Source: a virus. Taken from it: DNA of 24,825 nucleotides. The notes under the pieces were generated by a model that was not told the origin of the DNA, searched no databases, and worked only from the letters and a program-made list of their open reading frames with translations. The stretch is from the IMG/VR virus record IMGVR_UViG_3300008264_000023, positions 1-24,825 of that record; one strand, 5' to 3'. Of the stretch, positions 6,357-14,181 are shown piece after piece (the stretch's first letter is position 1; every line of letters starts with the position of its first letter). The position numbers and the translations under genes were made by a program.

Positions 6357-8528
6357 ATGGCCCCAGGAGTAACCGTTAAAGCCGCCGCCACTGCCCCAGT
6401 TTTGCGGCTCTATGGCGAAGTGGGGGTTGACGTGTTGGTTGATGACGTAGCCCGAGCGCTGGACGCTGCAGGGGGGCGTGATGTGGAGATTCACCTGTTT
6501 TCGCCTGGCGGCGCGGCGGCCGAAGGGATTGCAATCCATAACGTGTTGGCGGCTTACAAGGGTAGAAAGGATTATGTGGTGGATGGCTTGGTGGCATCTG
6601 CCGGCTCGATTGTCCCAATGGCCATCAGCAAGGCCAAGGGTGATCGCCGCTTGATGCCAAGCAATGCCCTGCTGATGATCCATAACTGCTGGGGTGGATC
6701 GGTTGGAGACGCCGATTCGATGGATGCCGCTGCGGCCATGCTGCGCGTTCACTCCCAGGTTTATTCCACCACCTATGCCAAGGCATCGGGCCAATCGGTT
6801 GAGCAGATCCTGGAGTGGATGGGCGCGGCCCAGGGGGGCGGCACCTGGTTCACCGCCGAAGCGGCCCTGGCGGCTGGTCTGATTGATGCAGTGATCGATC
6901 CGGTAGATGTGCGGGCCAGCGTCCCGCCGTTGCCTGCGGGACGCTTCCCAGACCCTCCAGGGTGGGTATCTAAGGCCCTGGCGTCAATGGTTAGAATAGA
7001 ATCAGGAGATCACCCTGAACACTCCCGAGCTGAAAACATGCCCACGCAAGATCAGGCCGGGAGCGTACCGGCCGCCATTACTGAAGCGCCTTCCGTGGCT
7101 GCTTCCATTGAAGCTGTTCCTGTTGCCCCTGTTGCCCCTGTTGCCCCTGCAGCAGTGCAAGCAGCTGCCAGCCCTGTTGTCTCGGTCGCTGTTGCGGATT
7201 CAGTTGCCCTAGCCAATGCACAGCGCGAAATTGAAATTCGCCGTTGCGCGGCCGAGGCCAATATCGCTCCCATCGCGGTGCAGGCCATGGTTGACAGCGG
7301 AAAGCCGTTTGCTGATGTTGCCCTGGAAATCGTGAGGGCCCACGCCGGCCCGCTTGAAACTGTCGCCAGCAAGGCGGGCCACCCTGCTCGCATCCAGGTC
7401 ACCCGCGACGCGGGGGATACGCTGATGACCGGATTACAGGATGCGATCTGGGCCAAGATCAGGCCTGAGCAGGCTATGAGCGACGCGGCCCGGCCTTATG
7501 CCGGAATGCGGATGATGGAGATCACCCGCGTTTTTGCTGAAAGCCGAGGCCATAACACAATTGGCCGATCCGCTCACCAGCTAATTGCGTTGGCATTGCA
7601 TACCAGCGACGATTTTACAAACTTGCTGGCGAATGTTGCCAACAAGACAATGATGGACGGGTGGGCCGAGGAAAACCATAGATGGGAGCTTTTCTCAACT
7701 CGTCAAGATTTGCCCGACTTAAAGCCTGCCAATCAGGTGTTTATCGCTGGCAATCTTGAGCCTATCAGGGTGGTAAATGGCGAGCCAACCGACAAGACTA
7801 AAGCGGACGCCCGAGTAGAAGGAGGTGAATATCAATTCGCCACTCTTCAAGACGGGAAAGTGACTTGGCAGTTGAGCAAATATACGCGGGGTTTGCGTGT
7901 TGCTGAAGAAGTGTTTATCAATGACGACCTTAGCGGACTAGCCGAAGTGCCTGATATGTTTGGCCGAGGCGGTCGGCGTGTTCAGGCTAAAGGCATTTAC
8001 GGCCTTATCACTGGCAACGCAAACGTTGGTATTGATGGTCTGCCATTGTTCCATGCCAGTCATAACAACACTGGAACCGGAACTATTGGCAACACCGGAT
8101 GGAACAATGCTGTTCTGAAATTGTCTACGCAAACCGACCCAGCCGGTAACCCGCTGGAGCTGGATCCAGCCTTGACGCTAGCCCCTGCTGCTCTGCGCGG
8201 GCCTATGCAGCAATTCCTAAGGCCAAACAATTACATGCCTTCACAGCTTACAGGTAATGCCGGGCCTGCAACTTCTTCTTATTCAGGTGCTATTGAAGAC
8301 ATTTACTCTGCTCGGCTTGATAGCGCTAGCGCACTTCAGTGGTACGTTATGGCGGCAAAAACAGCCTCTAAGGGAATTGTTCAAGGGTATCTTCAGGGCG
8401 AAAGCGGCCCAACTTTGACCACTGAAACCAAGCGGAATCCTGACTGCTTGGAATTTCTGTTTCGCATGTATTGGGGCTGCACGCTTAGCGACTATCGCTT
8501 TATCTATCGCTCTTCTGGCGTTGATTGA
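6357..8528 (+). CDS. ClpP-type prohead protease fused to major capsid protein
   Basis: One 723-residue frame joins two functions usually encoded separately. Residues 10-185 are a ClpP-like serine protease: FSPGGAAAEG at 48-57, DGLVASAGS with likely nucleophile Ser81, MIHNCWGG with likely catalytic His109, and a probable third residue at Asp177 in AAGLIDAV. Residues 205-350 are a low-complexity Ala/Pro/Val linker and charged helix, probably acting as an internal scaffold removed during maturation. Residues from about 350 to 723 are an HK97-fold major capsid protein of the Mu gpT-like type (GEYQFATLQDG, YTRGLRVAEEVFINDDL, DGLPLFHASHN, YRSSGVD). Protease/capsid fusions of this kind are a recognised phage family. 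Start chosen because it is the first ATG after a short leader. Confidence 0.9.
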   Translation: MAPGVTVKAAATAPVLRLYGEVGVDVLVDDVARALDAAGGRDVEIHLFSPGGAAAEGIAIHNVLAAYKGRKDYVVDGLVASAGSIVPMAISKAKGDRRLMPSNALLMIHNCWGGSVGDADSMDAAAAMLRVHSQVYSTTYAKASGQSVEQILEWMGAAQGGGTWFTAEAALAAGLIDAVIDPVDVRASVPPLPAGRFPDPPGWVSKALASMVRIESGDHPEHSRAENMPTQDQAGSVPAAITEAPSVAASIEAVPVAPVAPVAPAAVQAAASPVVSVAVADSVALANAQREIEIRRCAAEANIAPIAVQAMVDSGKPFADVALEIVRAHAGPLETVASKAGHPARIQVTRDAGDTLMTGLQDAIWAKIRPEQAMSDAARPYAGMRMMEITRVFAESRGHNTIGRSAHQLIALALHTSDDFTNLLANVANKTMMDGWAEENHRWELFSTRQDLPDLKPANQVFIAGNLEPIRVVNGEPTDKTKADARVEGGEYQFATLQDGKVTWQLSKYTRGLRVAEEVFINDDLSGLAEVPDMFGRGGRRVQAKGIYGLITGNANVGIDGLPLFHASHNNTGTGTIGNTGWNNAVLKLSTQTDPAGNPLELDPALTLAPAALRGPMQQFLRPNNYMPSQLTGNAGPATSSYSGAIEDIYSARLDSASALQWYVMAAKTASKGIVQGYLQGESGPTLTTETKRNPDCLEFLFRMYWGCTLSDYRFIYRSSGVD
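7122..7148 (+). repeat. Three tandem 9-base repeats in protease-capsid linker
   Basis: GTTGCCCCT occurs three times head to tail (7122-7130, 7131-7139, 7140-7148), encoding repeated Val-Ala-Pro. It lies in the linker between the protease and capsid domains, where length variation would be tolerated. Confidence 0.8.
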
Positions 8529-8542
8529 TCAATGCTTTCTTT

Positions 8543-8585
8543 TGACAACTTTCAGCCCATCCCATCCCATTCCTGAGCTAATTCA
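8543..8585 (+). promoter_or_regulatory. Leader motif before the decoration protein gene
   Basis: TGACAACTT at 8543-8551 is followed by a CCCATC repeat and CTGAGC shortly before the ATG at 8586. It matches the leaders at 6322 and 15797. TTGACA at 8542-8547 could be a -35 box, but no good -10 lies 16-18 bases downstream. Confidence 0.3.
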
Positions 8586-8939
8586 ATGGCTAAAAACGAA
8601 ATTCAAGAAGGCAAGACGATGCCGTTTCCCGCTCCTTACGCGGTTGCGTCAGGCGCTGGTGCTTTGATTGGCGCTGTTTTTGGTGTTTCGCTGGCGGCCT
8701 TGGCTAACGGCGAGGTCGGGCAATTCAGCCTTGTAGGCGTATGGCAGCTACCCAAGGCCACTGGCGCCGCCGCCAGCCTTGGCGCACGGGCCTACTGGAA
8801 CGACACCAACAAAAACGTAACTGCCAGCGCCAGCGGCAACACCCTTATCGGTGTGTTCGTGCCGGCGGTGCCAACCCAAACTGCTGCCTATGCCTCTGGC
8901 GACGCCTTGGCCCACGTCCGCCTTAACGGCGCCTTCTGA
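8586..8939 (+). CDS. Capsid decoration (cement) protein, DUF2190 family
   Basis: This 117-residue small beta protein has the DUF2190 pattern: MAKNEIQEGKTMPFPAPYAV at the start, SGAGALIGAVFGVSL (22-36), GEVGQFSLVGVWQLPK (42-57), an ARAYWNDTNKNVT turn and TLIGVFVPA. Family members bind the outside of the capsid and stabilise it, replacing lambda gpD. The position right after the major capsid gene fits. It is preceded by a leader of 57 bases rather than a stop-start overlap, as expected for a gene made in large amounts. The stop overlaps the next start (TGATG). Confidence 0.8.
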   Translation: MAKNEIQEGKTMPFPAPYAVASGAGALIGAVFGVSLAALANGEVGQFSLVGVWQLPKATGAAASLGARAYWNDTNKNVTASASGNTLIGVFVPAVPTQTAAYASGDALAHVRLNGAF

Positions 8940-9355
8940 TGAGCTGGGCCCGCCTATCGGCCCATGCAGATCGGGCGGCCCTGGATCACATGGGCGGCGT
9001 CAGCGTAATTGCTGGCGCCGTTTCTGGTCGTGGTTTTTTGGAGGAAAACTACGAATTAATTTTTGATGGCCAGGTAAGGATTGTTCCTTGGCTGTTAAAA
9101 ATTAGAACTGCAGAATTTGGCCATTTAGATTACAACGCTTTTGTCGTTGCCAATGGCATTGCATTTAAGGCGGTGCGCGGGCCCGAGCCAGTCCCAGGTA
9201 GTGAGGCCAGGGAGCTGGGGTGGAGCATGGTGGAGCTAGCCAGGGTTGACGCCCCAGCCCCGCTGTATGTCATCCTCAACGGCGACCCAAGCGGCACGAC
9301 CAACGATCCCGCCCCCATGGATCCGCCGATCCTGATATTCGACGGTGATCCGTAA
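8939..9355 (+). CDS. Probable head-tail attachment protein, gpFII-like
   Basis: This 138-residue protein begins MSWARLSAHADRAALDHMGG and has a central beta-rich part (GRGFLEENYELIFDG, FVVANGIAFKAV, LGWSMVELARV). The order of a helix, then strands carrying an Asn-Gly turn, resembles the lambda FII / Gifsy-2 head-tail attachment proteins (117 residues). The gene sits where FII does in lambda, right after the decoration and capsid genes. The C-terminus is a Pro/Asp-rich tail (PAPMDPPILIFDGDP) absent from lambda FII. It overlaps both neighbours by one base (TGATG and TAATG). The call depends mostly on position. Confidence 0.45.
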   Translation: MSWARLSAHADRAALDHMGGVSVIAGAVSGRGFLEENYELIFDGQVRIVPWLLKIRTAEFGHLDYNAFVVANGIAFKAVRGPEPVPGSEARELGWSMVELARVDAPAPLYVILNGDPSGTTNDPAPMDPPILIFDGDP

Positions 9356-11397
9356 TGCCATATCAAGAGCAAAAAGCGCTATTTCGCCAAAGAACATCAA
9401 CCTTTGCCCAGGCAACGGCCCAGAATTTCATATTACTTGAAGGTGAAAAATGGTGGGAAGTTGACGCGGCAAATCTAACAACCGGGCGCAGCAAAACCGG
9501 GAAAGATGGCCGTGTTGTTAACGATGTGCTTATCGGCACTGCGTTTAACGATCTGCCGTTTGATCCCACCGGCACGGGGGAAGGCGGCCCCGGCGACCCC
9601 ACCAATCTATCAATTGTCAACCGCACGGCCGAGGGGCTGACGATTGCCTCCTCGACCGGGGCCGATGCACCGGTACCCTTGGCAAGCCTCACCCTGGCCG
9701 GCCTGGAAAGTGCCGACGACAAGGCAAAACTTGACTCAATCATTGTCGATAGCGCTCGAATAATCAGGATCCCGATTAGAAACAATTCAGGCGTCACCAT
9801 CCCCAAGGGCGCTCCGTGCTATCAAACGGGCAGCAGCGGAACAGCCATCACCGTGGCGCTGGCTGACGCATCCAGCGAGGCGACGGCATCGCAAACCCTG
9901 GGGCTGGCAGAAGCAGAGATACCTAATAATTCCAACGGCATTTTGATAGAGCGTGGCTTGCTTGATGGTCTTAATACTTCAGCGTTAACGGAAGGGCAAA
10001 TCGTTTGGTTGAGTGAAACCACGGGAGCATTAGCAACCACCAGGCCAACCCAGCCAGGGCATGGCGTTGTCTGTGGATATTGCATAAAACAAGGGGCTGG
10101 TACTAGCGGGATTCTTTATGTTAGGGTCTCCAATGGCCAGGAGCTTTATGAGCTGCATGATGTCCTGATTACCGGGGCGCCCGATAGTCAGGCGCAAGTT
10201 CTGCGGCGGTTTGCTGATGGGCTGTGGCGAAATTCGGTACTGGGCCCTGGCGACGTGGGCGCGGCCACCGCAGCACAGGGCGCTCTGGCCACGACGGCTG
10301 TGCAGCCTGGTGAGATTGGCAGCAGTGGCCTGACGATGACGGCAGGGATTTTGGGCCGCGAAAGCGGCTCGGGTGCGGCGCAAGTGTTCACGCTGGGCTC
10401 GGGCCTGGCGATCGTTGGCGGGGCCCTGACCGTCACGGCCGGTCCTGGTGGTGGGTATCCGTCGTTGAGCATGCCACCGGGATTCAGCGTTAGCGGCAGC
10501 GGCACCGCCTTGCTGGGGGTGACGTTTGCCGCCGGCTACAGCCTGCCAACGACCGCGAAACAGACCGAGTGGGACGCGGCCTACAGCGAGCGGCTCCGCT
10601 GGGACGGCAGTAGCACGGGCTTAAACCCAACAACCGCCCGCACCAGCCTGGGGCTGGGATCGGCGGCGCAGTCAGCCGCCACCGACTTTGCCGCCACCAC
10701 TGCTCCTGCGGCGGTGGTGGCGGCGCATGAAGCCGCGACCGACCCGCATCCGCAGTACCTGACGACCGCCGAGGGGAACGCGGCCTATGCCACCGCAGCG
10801 CAAGGGAACTTGGCCGCGACTGCCGTGCAACCGGCGGCCCTCGCTGGCTATGTTCAAACCAACGACAGCCGCCTCAGCGACTCTCGCGAGTGGAGCGCAG
10901 CCACGGTTGCCCAGGCGGATGCAGAGGCCGGCACTAGCACGATTCGAGTCGCGTACAACCCGTTACGGGTGTTCCAGAGCATTGCTGCATGGTGGGCGGC
11001 CAGCTCGGCAAAAACAAAGCTTGACAGCATTGCCAGCGGCGCGACGGCAAACCAAACCGACGCCTATCTACTGAGCCGTGCCAACCACACCGGGACGCAA
11101 GCAGCGGGAACAATTACGGGCCTGGGCACCCTGGCCCTGCAATCAGGCACCTTCAGCGGCACCAGCAGCGGCACCAACACGGGCGATCAGGACCTCTCAG
11201 GACTGGTGGTCAGGGCCAATAACCTCAGCGACTTGGCCAACACAGCAACCGCACGCAGCAATCTGAGCGCAGTGGGAACGGTTCCAGCTGGCATCACTGG
11301 CGCAAGCCAAGTCGTAAATGTTGTTAAACTTACCAAAGCAAACTATAATGCAATAACAACGCCAGACGAAAATACTTTATACATTATTATTCCATAA
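9355..11397 (+). CDS. Long tail-fibre-like protein (680 residues)
   Basis: A fibre-type structural protein. Residues 27-69 (LLEGEKWWEVD ... GTAFNDLPF) match the N-terminal attachment domain common in phage fibres (GExxxExD ... KxGDG ... xLP). Residues 130-260 form a beta-rich domain of the kind starting IPIRNNSGVTIPKGA and containing RGLLDGLNTSALTEGQIVWLS, seen in many fibre proteins. The middle is low-complexity Ala/Thr/Gly sequence with two similar segments at about 304-319 and 479-494 (TAAQGALATTAVQP and TAAQGNLAATAVQP). Residues 566-620 carry the NHTGTQAAGTITGLG and GTNTGDQDLSGL motifs typical of trimeric fibres. The C-terminus ends LTKANYNAITTPDENTLYIIIP, a common capping motif. It lies between head and tail genes, so it could be a head fibre or a side tail fibre. 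Confidence 0.8.
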   Translation: MPYQEQKALFRQRTSTFAQATAQNFILLEGEKWWEVDAANLTTGRSKTGKDGRVVNDVLIGTAFNDLPFDPTGTGEGGPGDPTNLSIVNRTAEGLTIASSTGADAPVPLASLTLAGLESADDKAKLDSIIVDSARIIRIPIRNNSGVTIPKGAPCYQTGSSGTAITVALADASSEATASQTLGLAEAEIPNNSNGILIERGLLDGLNTSALTEGQIVWLSETTGALATTRPTQPGHGVVCGYCIKQGAGTSGILYVRVSNGQELYELHDVLITGAPDSQAQVLRRFADGLWRNSVLGPGDVGAATAAQGALATTAVQPGEIGSSGLTMTAGILGRESGSGAAQVFTLGSGLAIVGGALTVTAGPGGGYPSLSMPPGFSVSGSGTALLGVTFAAGYSLPTTAKQTEWDAAYSERLRWDGSSTGLNPTTARTSLGLGSAAQSAATDFAATTAPAAVVAAHEAATDPHPQYLTTAEGNAAYATAAQGNLAATAVQPAALAGYVQTNDSRLSDSREWSAATVAQADAEAGTSTIRVAYNPLRVFQSIAAWWAASSAKTKLDSIASGATANQTDAYLLSRANHTGTQAAGTITGLGTLALQSGTFSGTSSGTNTGDQDLSGLVVRANNLSDLANTATARSNLSAVGTVPAGITGASQVVNVVKLTKANYNAITTPDENTLYIIIP

Positions 11398-11401
11398 TAC
11401 A

Positions 11402-12814
11402 ATGCCATCTACTTTAGGCGAAATCTATCTAGGCACGACTCTTGTAGCAAGCGGCGAGAGCGGCGGAACCACCACCACTCAGTTGGTGGATGAATGGGTC
11501 AGAAACCCCGCCTGGCCAGCGATCCCAACAGTCTTGGCAAGCGAGCAAAAAATCGTTGGTCTCTATGCCGTCTGGCCCGGCGATGGTACAGGAAATGGCG
11601 CTAACTTTTTTGCCTTCAATGGCCAAGCCGCTTACACAATAAATTTCGGCGATGGAACAACAATAAATAACGCAAGCAATACCCAGGCAAACTATGAACT
11701 TAATTTTAATAACGCCGCACTGGCCGGCACCAATAAGCCTGTAACTTTTACGGCGTCAACTAACACGGTAAATCTAGCGGGCCACGGCTTTAACGCTGGC
11801 ACAGCACTCCCATTCTATAGCATTGTTACGACAACTGGATTAATCGAAGGCCGGCGATATTACGTTGTCAACCCTACAGCAAATACGTTTCAAATCTCTG
11901 CTACCCTTGGCGGCAATCCTGTTACGCTGACCAATGATGGCAGCGCTACACTGCTGCCCTACAAAATAGCAATCGTAACAATTACCCCTCAAGCTGGTCA
12001 AAATTTAACCGTCATAAATTTACAAGCAAAACATAATCAGACAGGGCTGCAAGCTTATACAAGTGGTTGGCTTGATCTTGCAATTTCGGTTCCCAACGTT
12101 ACCGGCGCTAATTATACGTTGGGCGGTACTGCCGTTGGCCATCGACTTTTGGAACGAGTCAACGTAGTCGCGTGTGGTGTTCTGACAAATATGGCAAACA
12201 TGTATAGCAATACCCCTTCATTGCGAAGTGTATCAGCGTTCCCGAGCGGCATATCTGAAGTGACGACCCTGGCCAGTCACTACCTAAACAGCGGCCTAAA
12301 AAATTTCCCGGTATTTTTAGGCACTGCCGCAAAGGTCCAGTCTGCTTCGCAGATGTTTAATAATTGTTTTAATGCGGAATACTTTCCAGCGTTGCCGGGC
12401 TCAATTGCTGCTTTAACTAATGTGAGTAACATGTATGCTTCAACAAGCGTAAAACAAATACCGGCGTTTCCAAGCTCAACGGCAAATATATCAAATTTTA
12501 CAAACATTTGTCAGGTAATGCCAAATTTAGTAGAGCTGCCAGTTTTTAACTTGAGTGGCGTAACTTCTGCTGGTAATGGCGCTAACATGTTTAGCAGCTG
12601 CCCGTCTGTAAGGCGCATACCTATGTCAGGTATGCGGTTTTCGTTTACAGTGGCAAACTGTCAACTATCAGCGGTTGCCTTGAATGAAATCTTTGCCGGT
12701 CTCCCGGTCGTTGCTACAAACCAAATAATTACTGTAACTGGGAATTACGGCATCAATCAAAGCGGCTATAATCAAAGTATCGCCACTGCCAAAAACTGGA
12801 CGGTAACAGCATGA
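11402..12814 (+). CDS. Adhesin-like fibre protein with BspA-type leucine-rich repeats
   Basis: Probable receptor-binding or fibre-tip protein (470 residues). The N-terminus (MPSTLGEIYLGTTLVA) resembles phage structural proteins that begin with a short beta strand. Residues 78-88 (YTINFGDGTTI) resemble a PKD-type turn. Residues 115-185 form a beta domain with GHGFNAGTALPF and RRYYVVNPTANTFQIS. Residues about 250-445 are irregular repeats of about 23 residues of the BspA type, each with N-M-(Y/F)-x-x-C/S/T followed by L-x-x-(I/V/F)-P-x-F (TNMANMYSN, ASQMFNNCF, VSNMYAST, GANMFSSC). The C-terminal cap reads ITVTGNYGINQSGYNQSIATAKNWTVT. Such repeats bind surface ligands in bacterial adhesins. The gene is clearly AT-richer than its neighbours, suggesting separate acquisition. 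Confidence 0.7.
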   Translation: MPSTLGEIYLGTTLVASGESGGTTTTQLVDEWVRNPAWPAIPTVLASEQKIVGLYAVWPGDGTGNGANFFAFNGQAAYTINFGDGTTINNASNTQANYELNFNNAALAGTNKPVTFTASTNTVNLAGHGFNAGTALPFYSIVTTTGLIEGRRYYVVNPTANTFQISATLGGNPVTLTNDGSATLLPYKIAIVTITPQAGQNLTVINLQAKHNQTGLQAYTSGWLDLAISVPNVTGANYTLGGTAVGHRLLERVNVVACGVLTNMANMYSNTPSLRSVSAFPSGISEVTTLASHYLNSGLKNFPVFLGTAAKVQSASQMFNNCFNAEYFPALPGSIAALTNVSNMYASTSVKQIPAFPSSTANISNFTNICQVMPNLVELPVFNLSGVTSAGNGANMFSSCPSVRRIPMSGMRFSFTVANCQLSAVALNEIFAGLPVVATNQIITVTGNYGINQSGYNQSIATAKNWTVTA

Positions 12815-13320
12815 CAGCAGGATTCTACCGGTTTCTGGATGGCGAGCTGCGTTGTGCTCCAACTTCGGTTCACTTGCCAAATGCTGAACCGCTGCTTGCG
12901 TCCCAAAAGGATTCATACAATTACCCATATCATGGCTGGAGTTGGTTTAATAGCATCACAGCAGCCGAAGCGTATTACCAAATCAACGGCGCAACCAATA
13001 CCGATTGGACGGGATTCCGGCGTGCAATCCTGACCGAAAACGGGTACGTGAATGCACTGGCGCTAGCCTTGGATTCTGAAAATAATAGCGCTCGCCTTGC
13101 GGTGACGTTTTCGCATTCTCGTTTAGACCGTTTCCAAGACAAAGGAGATTTTGCCGAATATTTGCAAGGACTCTTGCTGATTGTTTCGGTACAGCCTGAG
13201 CAAAACAAAGCGCCTTTGATCGAGGAATTTCTGGCCTTGGCTGTGCGATGCAATTTGCCGGAGGCTTTTGTAACTGCCCTCAATGAGGCTATAATCGCCA
13301 TGACTCCGCCTCCCGCCTAA
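12811..13320 (+). CDS. Unknown protein coupled to the fibre genes
   Basis: I do not recognise this 169-residue protein. It overlaps the LRR adhesin stop by ATGA, so it is probably co-translated. It begins MTAGFYRFLDGELRCAP, has an aromatic-rich stretch at about 36-50 (NYPYHGWSWFNS), then a moderately charged mixed fold (TGFRRAILTENGYVNALALAL, AVTFSHSRLDRFQDKGDF) and ends in helices rich in Leu/Ala. No signal peptide or membrane segment is seen. The size and position directly after fibre genes would suit a fibre chaperone or a small receptor-binding accessory protein, but no tail-assembly family motif is visible, so this is only a suggestion. Confidence 0.6.
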   Translation: MTAGFYRFLDGELRCAPTSVHLPNAEPLLASQKDSYNYPYHGWSWFNSITAAEAYYQINGATNTDWTGFRRAILTENGYVNALALALDSENNSARLAVTFSHSRLDRFQDKGDFAEYLQGLLLIVSVQPEQNKAPLIEEFLALAVRCNLPEAFVTALNEAIIAMTPPPA

Positions 13321-13322
13321 CC

Positions 13323-13445
13323 ATGGATCTATGGGATGTTGTCGCCATGACGGCGCTGCACCTGGTCTTGTTTCCAGCGGCGTGGTGGGTGTTGACTGCT
13401 ATTCCATTGGTACAGCGCTGGATGGCTAAGAGGCTGAAGCCGTGA
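13323..13445 (+). CDS. Small single-pass membrane protein (40 residues)
   Basis: A short ORF starting ATG three bases after the previous stop and ending in a GTGA overlap with the next gene. The translation MDLWDVVAMTALHLVLFPAA is followed by a WWVLTAIPLVQRW stretch and a basic tail (MAKRLKP). One hydrophobic segment (about residues 6-30) and a positive C-terminus predict an inner-membrane protein with the C-terminus inside. It fills exactly the gap between two genes with coupled spacing, which supports its being real. It could be a small holin-like or antiholin-like protein because two further membrane proteins follow; the role is not proven. Confidence 0.55.
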   Translation: MDLWDVVAMTALHLVLFPAAWWVLTAIPLVQRWMAKRLKP

Positions 13446-13936
13446 GCGAAGAACACCCCAGTCCAGACGGGTATATTTCGGCAAGCGCAATTAGCGGCTT
13501 GCTTGACATGCTAAATCGCGCTTGTAAGGAATTTTCAGAGGTCAAAAAAGAACTTAAAGATATCACGTCTATAAAATACGATTTAACAAACGTGCGCGAA
13601 AGCCAAGGACGGACAGAATCCGCAATATCAGAAATTAAAAAAGAACATGCAGACTCAAGAAAGGAACACGCTGAAGGATTAAGGGAACATGACCTAGAGA
13701 TTCTTTCGCTTCAGAAAGATGTAAGCGCTTGTAAAGAAAGTAACAAAGACCTAGTTAAGGCTGTTAAAGATTTACAGAATGATATGGGCGGCATATTTAT
13801 CAAAATGGCTTTTTGTAGCGGCGGAGCATTACTGGCAGGTTGGTTGATAATGCAGGCAATAGCTATTTGGGATAAAATGCCTCAACCAAAAACCACCAGC
13901 CTGTCACTCATGGCCATAGCGAGGGAACGGAGATGA
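13442..13936 (+). CDS. Coiled-coil protein with C-terminal membrane anchor
   Basis: This 164-residue protein has a GTG start overlapping the preceding stop. After a short N-terminus (SPDGYISASAISGLLDML), residues about 25-115 are a highly charged heptad-like coiled coil rich in Lys, Glu and Asp. A hydrophobic segment at about 122-143 (MAFCSGGALLAGWLIMQAIAI) is then followed by a short basic tail. The layout of coiled coil followed by one membrane helix resembles XhlA-type proteins that accompany holins, but the sequence is not diagnostic. Its neighbours are also small membrane proteins, so a lysis or membrane-tethering role is plausible. It is AT-richer than the genes after it. Confidence 0.65.
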   Translation: MSEEHPSPDGYISASAISGLLDMLNRACKEFSEVKKELKDITSIKYDLTNVRESQGRTESAISEIKKEHADSRKEHAEGLREHDLEILSLQKDVSACKESNKDLVKAVKDLQNDMGGIFIKMAFCSGGALLAGWLIMQAIAIWDKMPQPKTTSLSLMAIARERR

Positions 13937-14181
13937 ACGCCAGAGACGCCATTACCAGGGCGATTGCATTGTGCCTTCTGTCGTCCCCAGTCATTGGGGT
14001 CGGGGGGGCCTACCACGTGTGCCAGCGGCGGCAAAACGATTGCCTTCAGGCATGGACAGCGGCTGGATCCGGCTCGCTTGCGGCGGCCGGTTTGGGTGCC
14101 ACCTTGCTGGCAAAGCTGGACGACCCTCCCGGCGCAACAGGACTCACCGAGCCTCAACAGGACCGCACCCCTGACCCATGA
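13933..14181 (+). CDS. Small membrane protein, possibly holin-like
   Basis: This 82-residue protein overlaps both neighbours by ATGA. A hydrophobic helix (about 8-28; TRAIALCLLSSPVIGVGGAY) is followed by a Cys-containing polar turn (CQRRQNDCLQAW). A second, weaker hydrophobic stretch (about 42-60; GSGSLAAAGLGATLLAKL) comes next, and the C-terminus is Pro/Asp/Thr-rich and disordered. Two helices joined by a short loop would fit a small holin, but a single signal anchor with a periplasmic tail is equally possible. I do not recognise the family. It is the last gene before the tail terminator, closing the accessory block. Confidence 0.6.
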   Translation: MNARDAITRAIALCLLSSPVIGVGGAYHVCQRRQNDCLQAWTAAGSGSLAAAGLGATLLAKLDDPPGATGLTEPQQDRTPDP

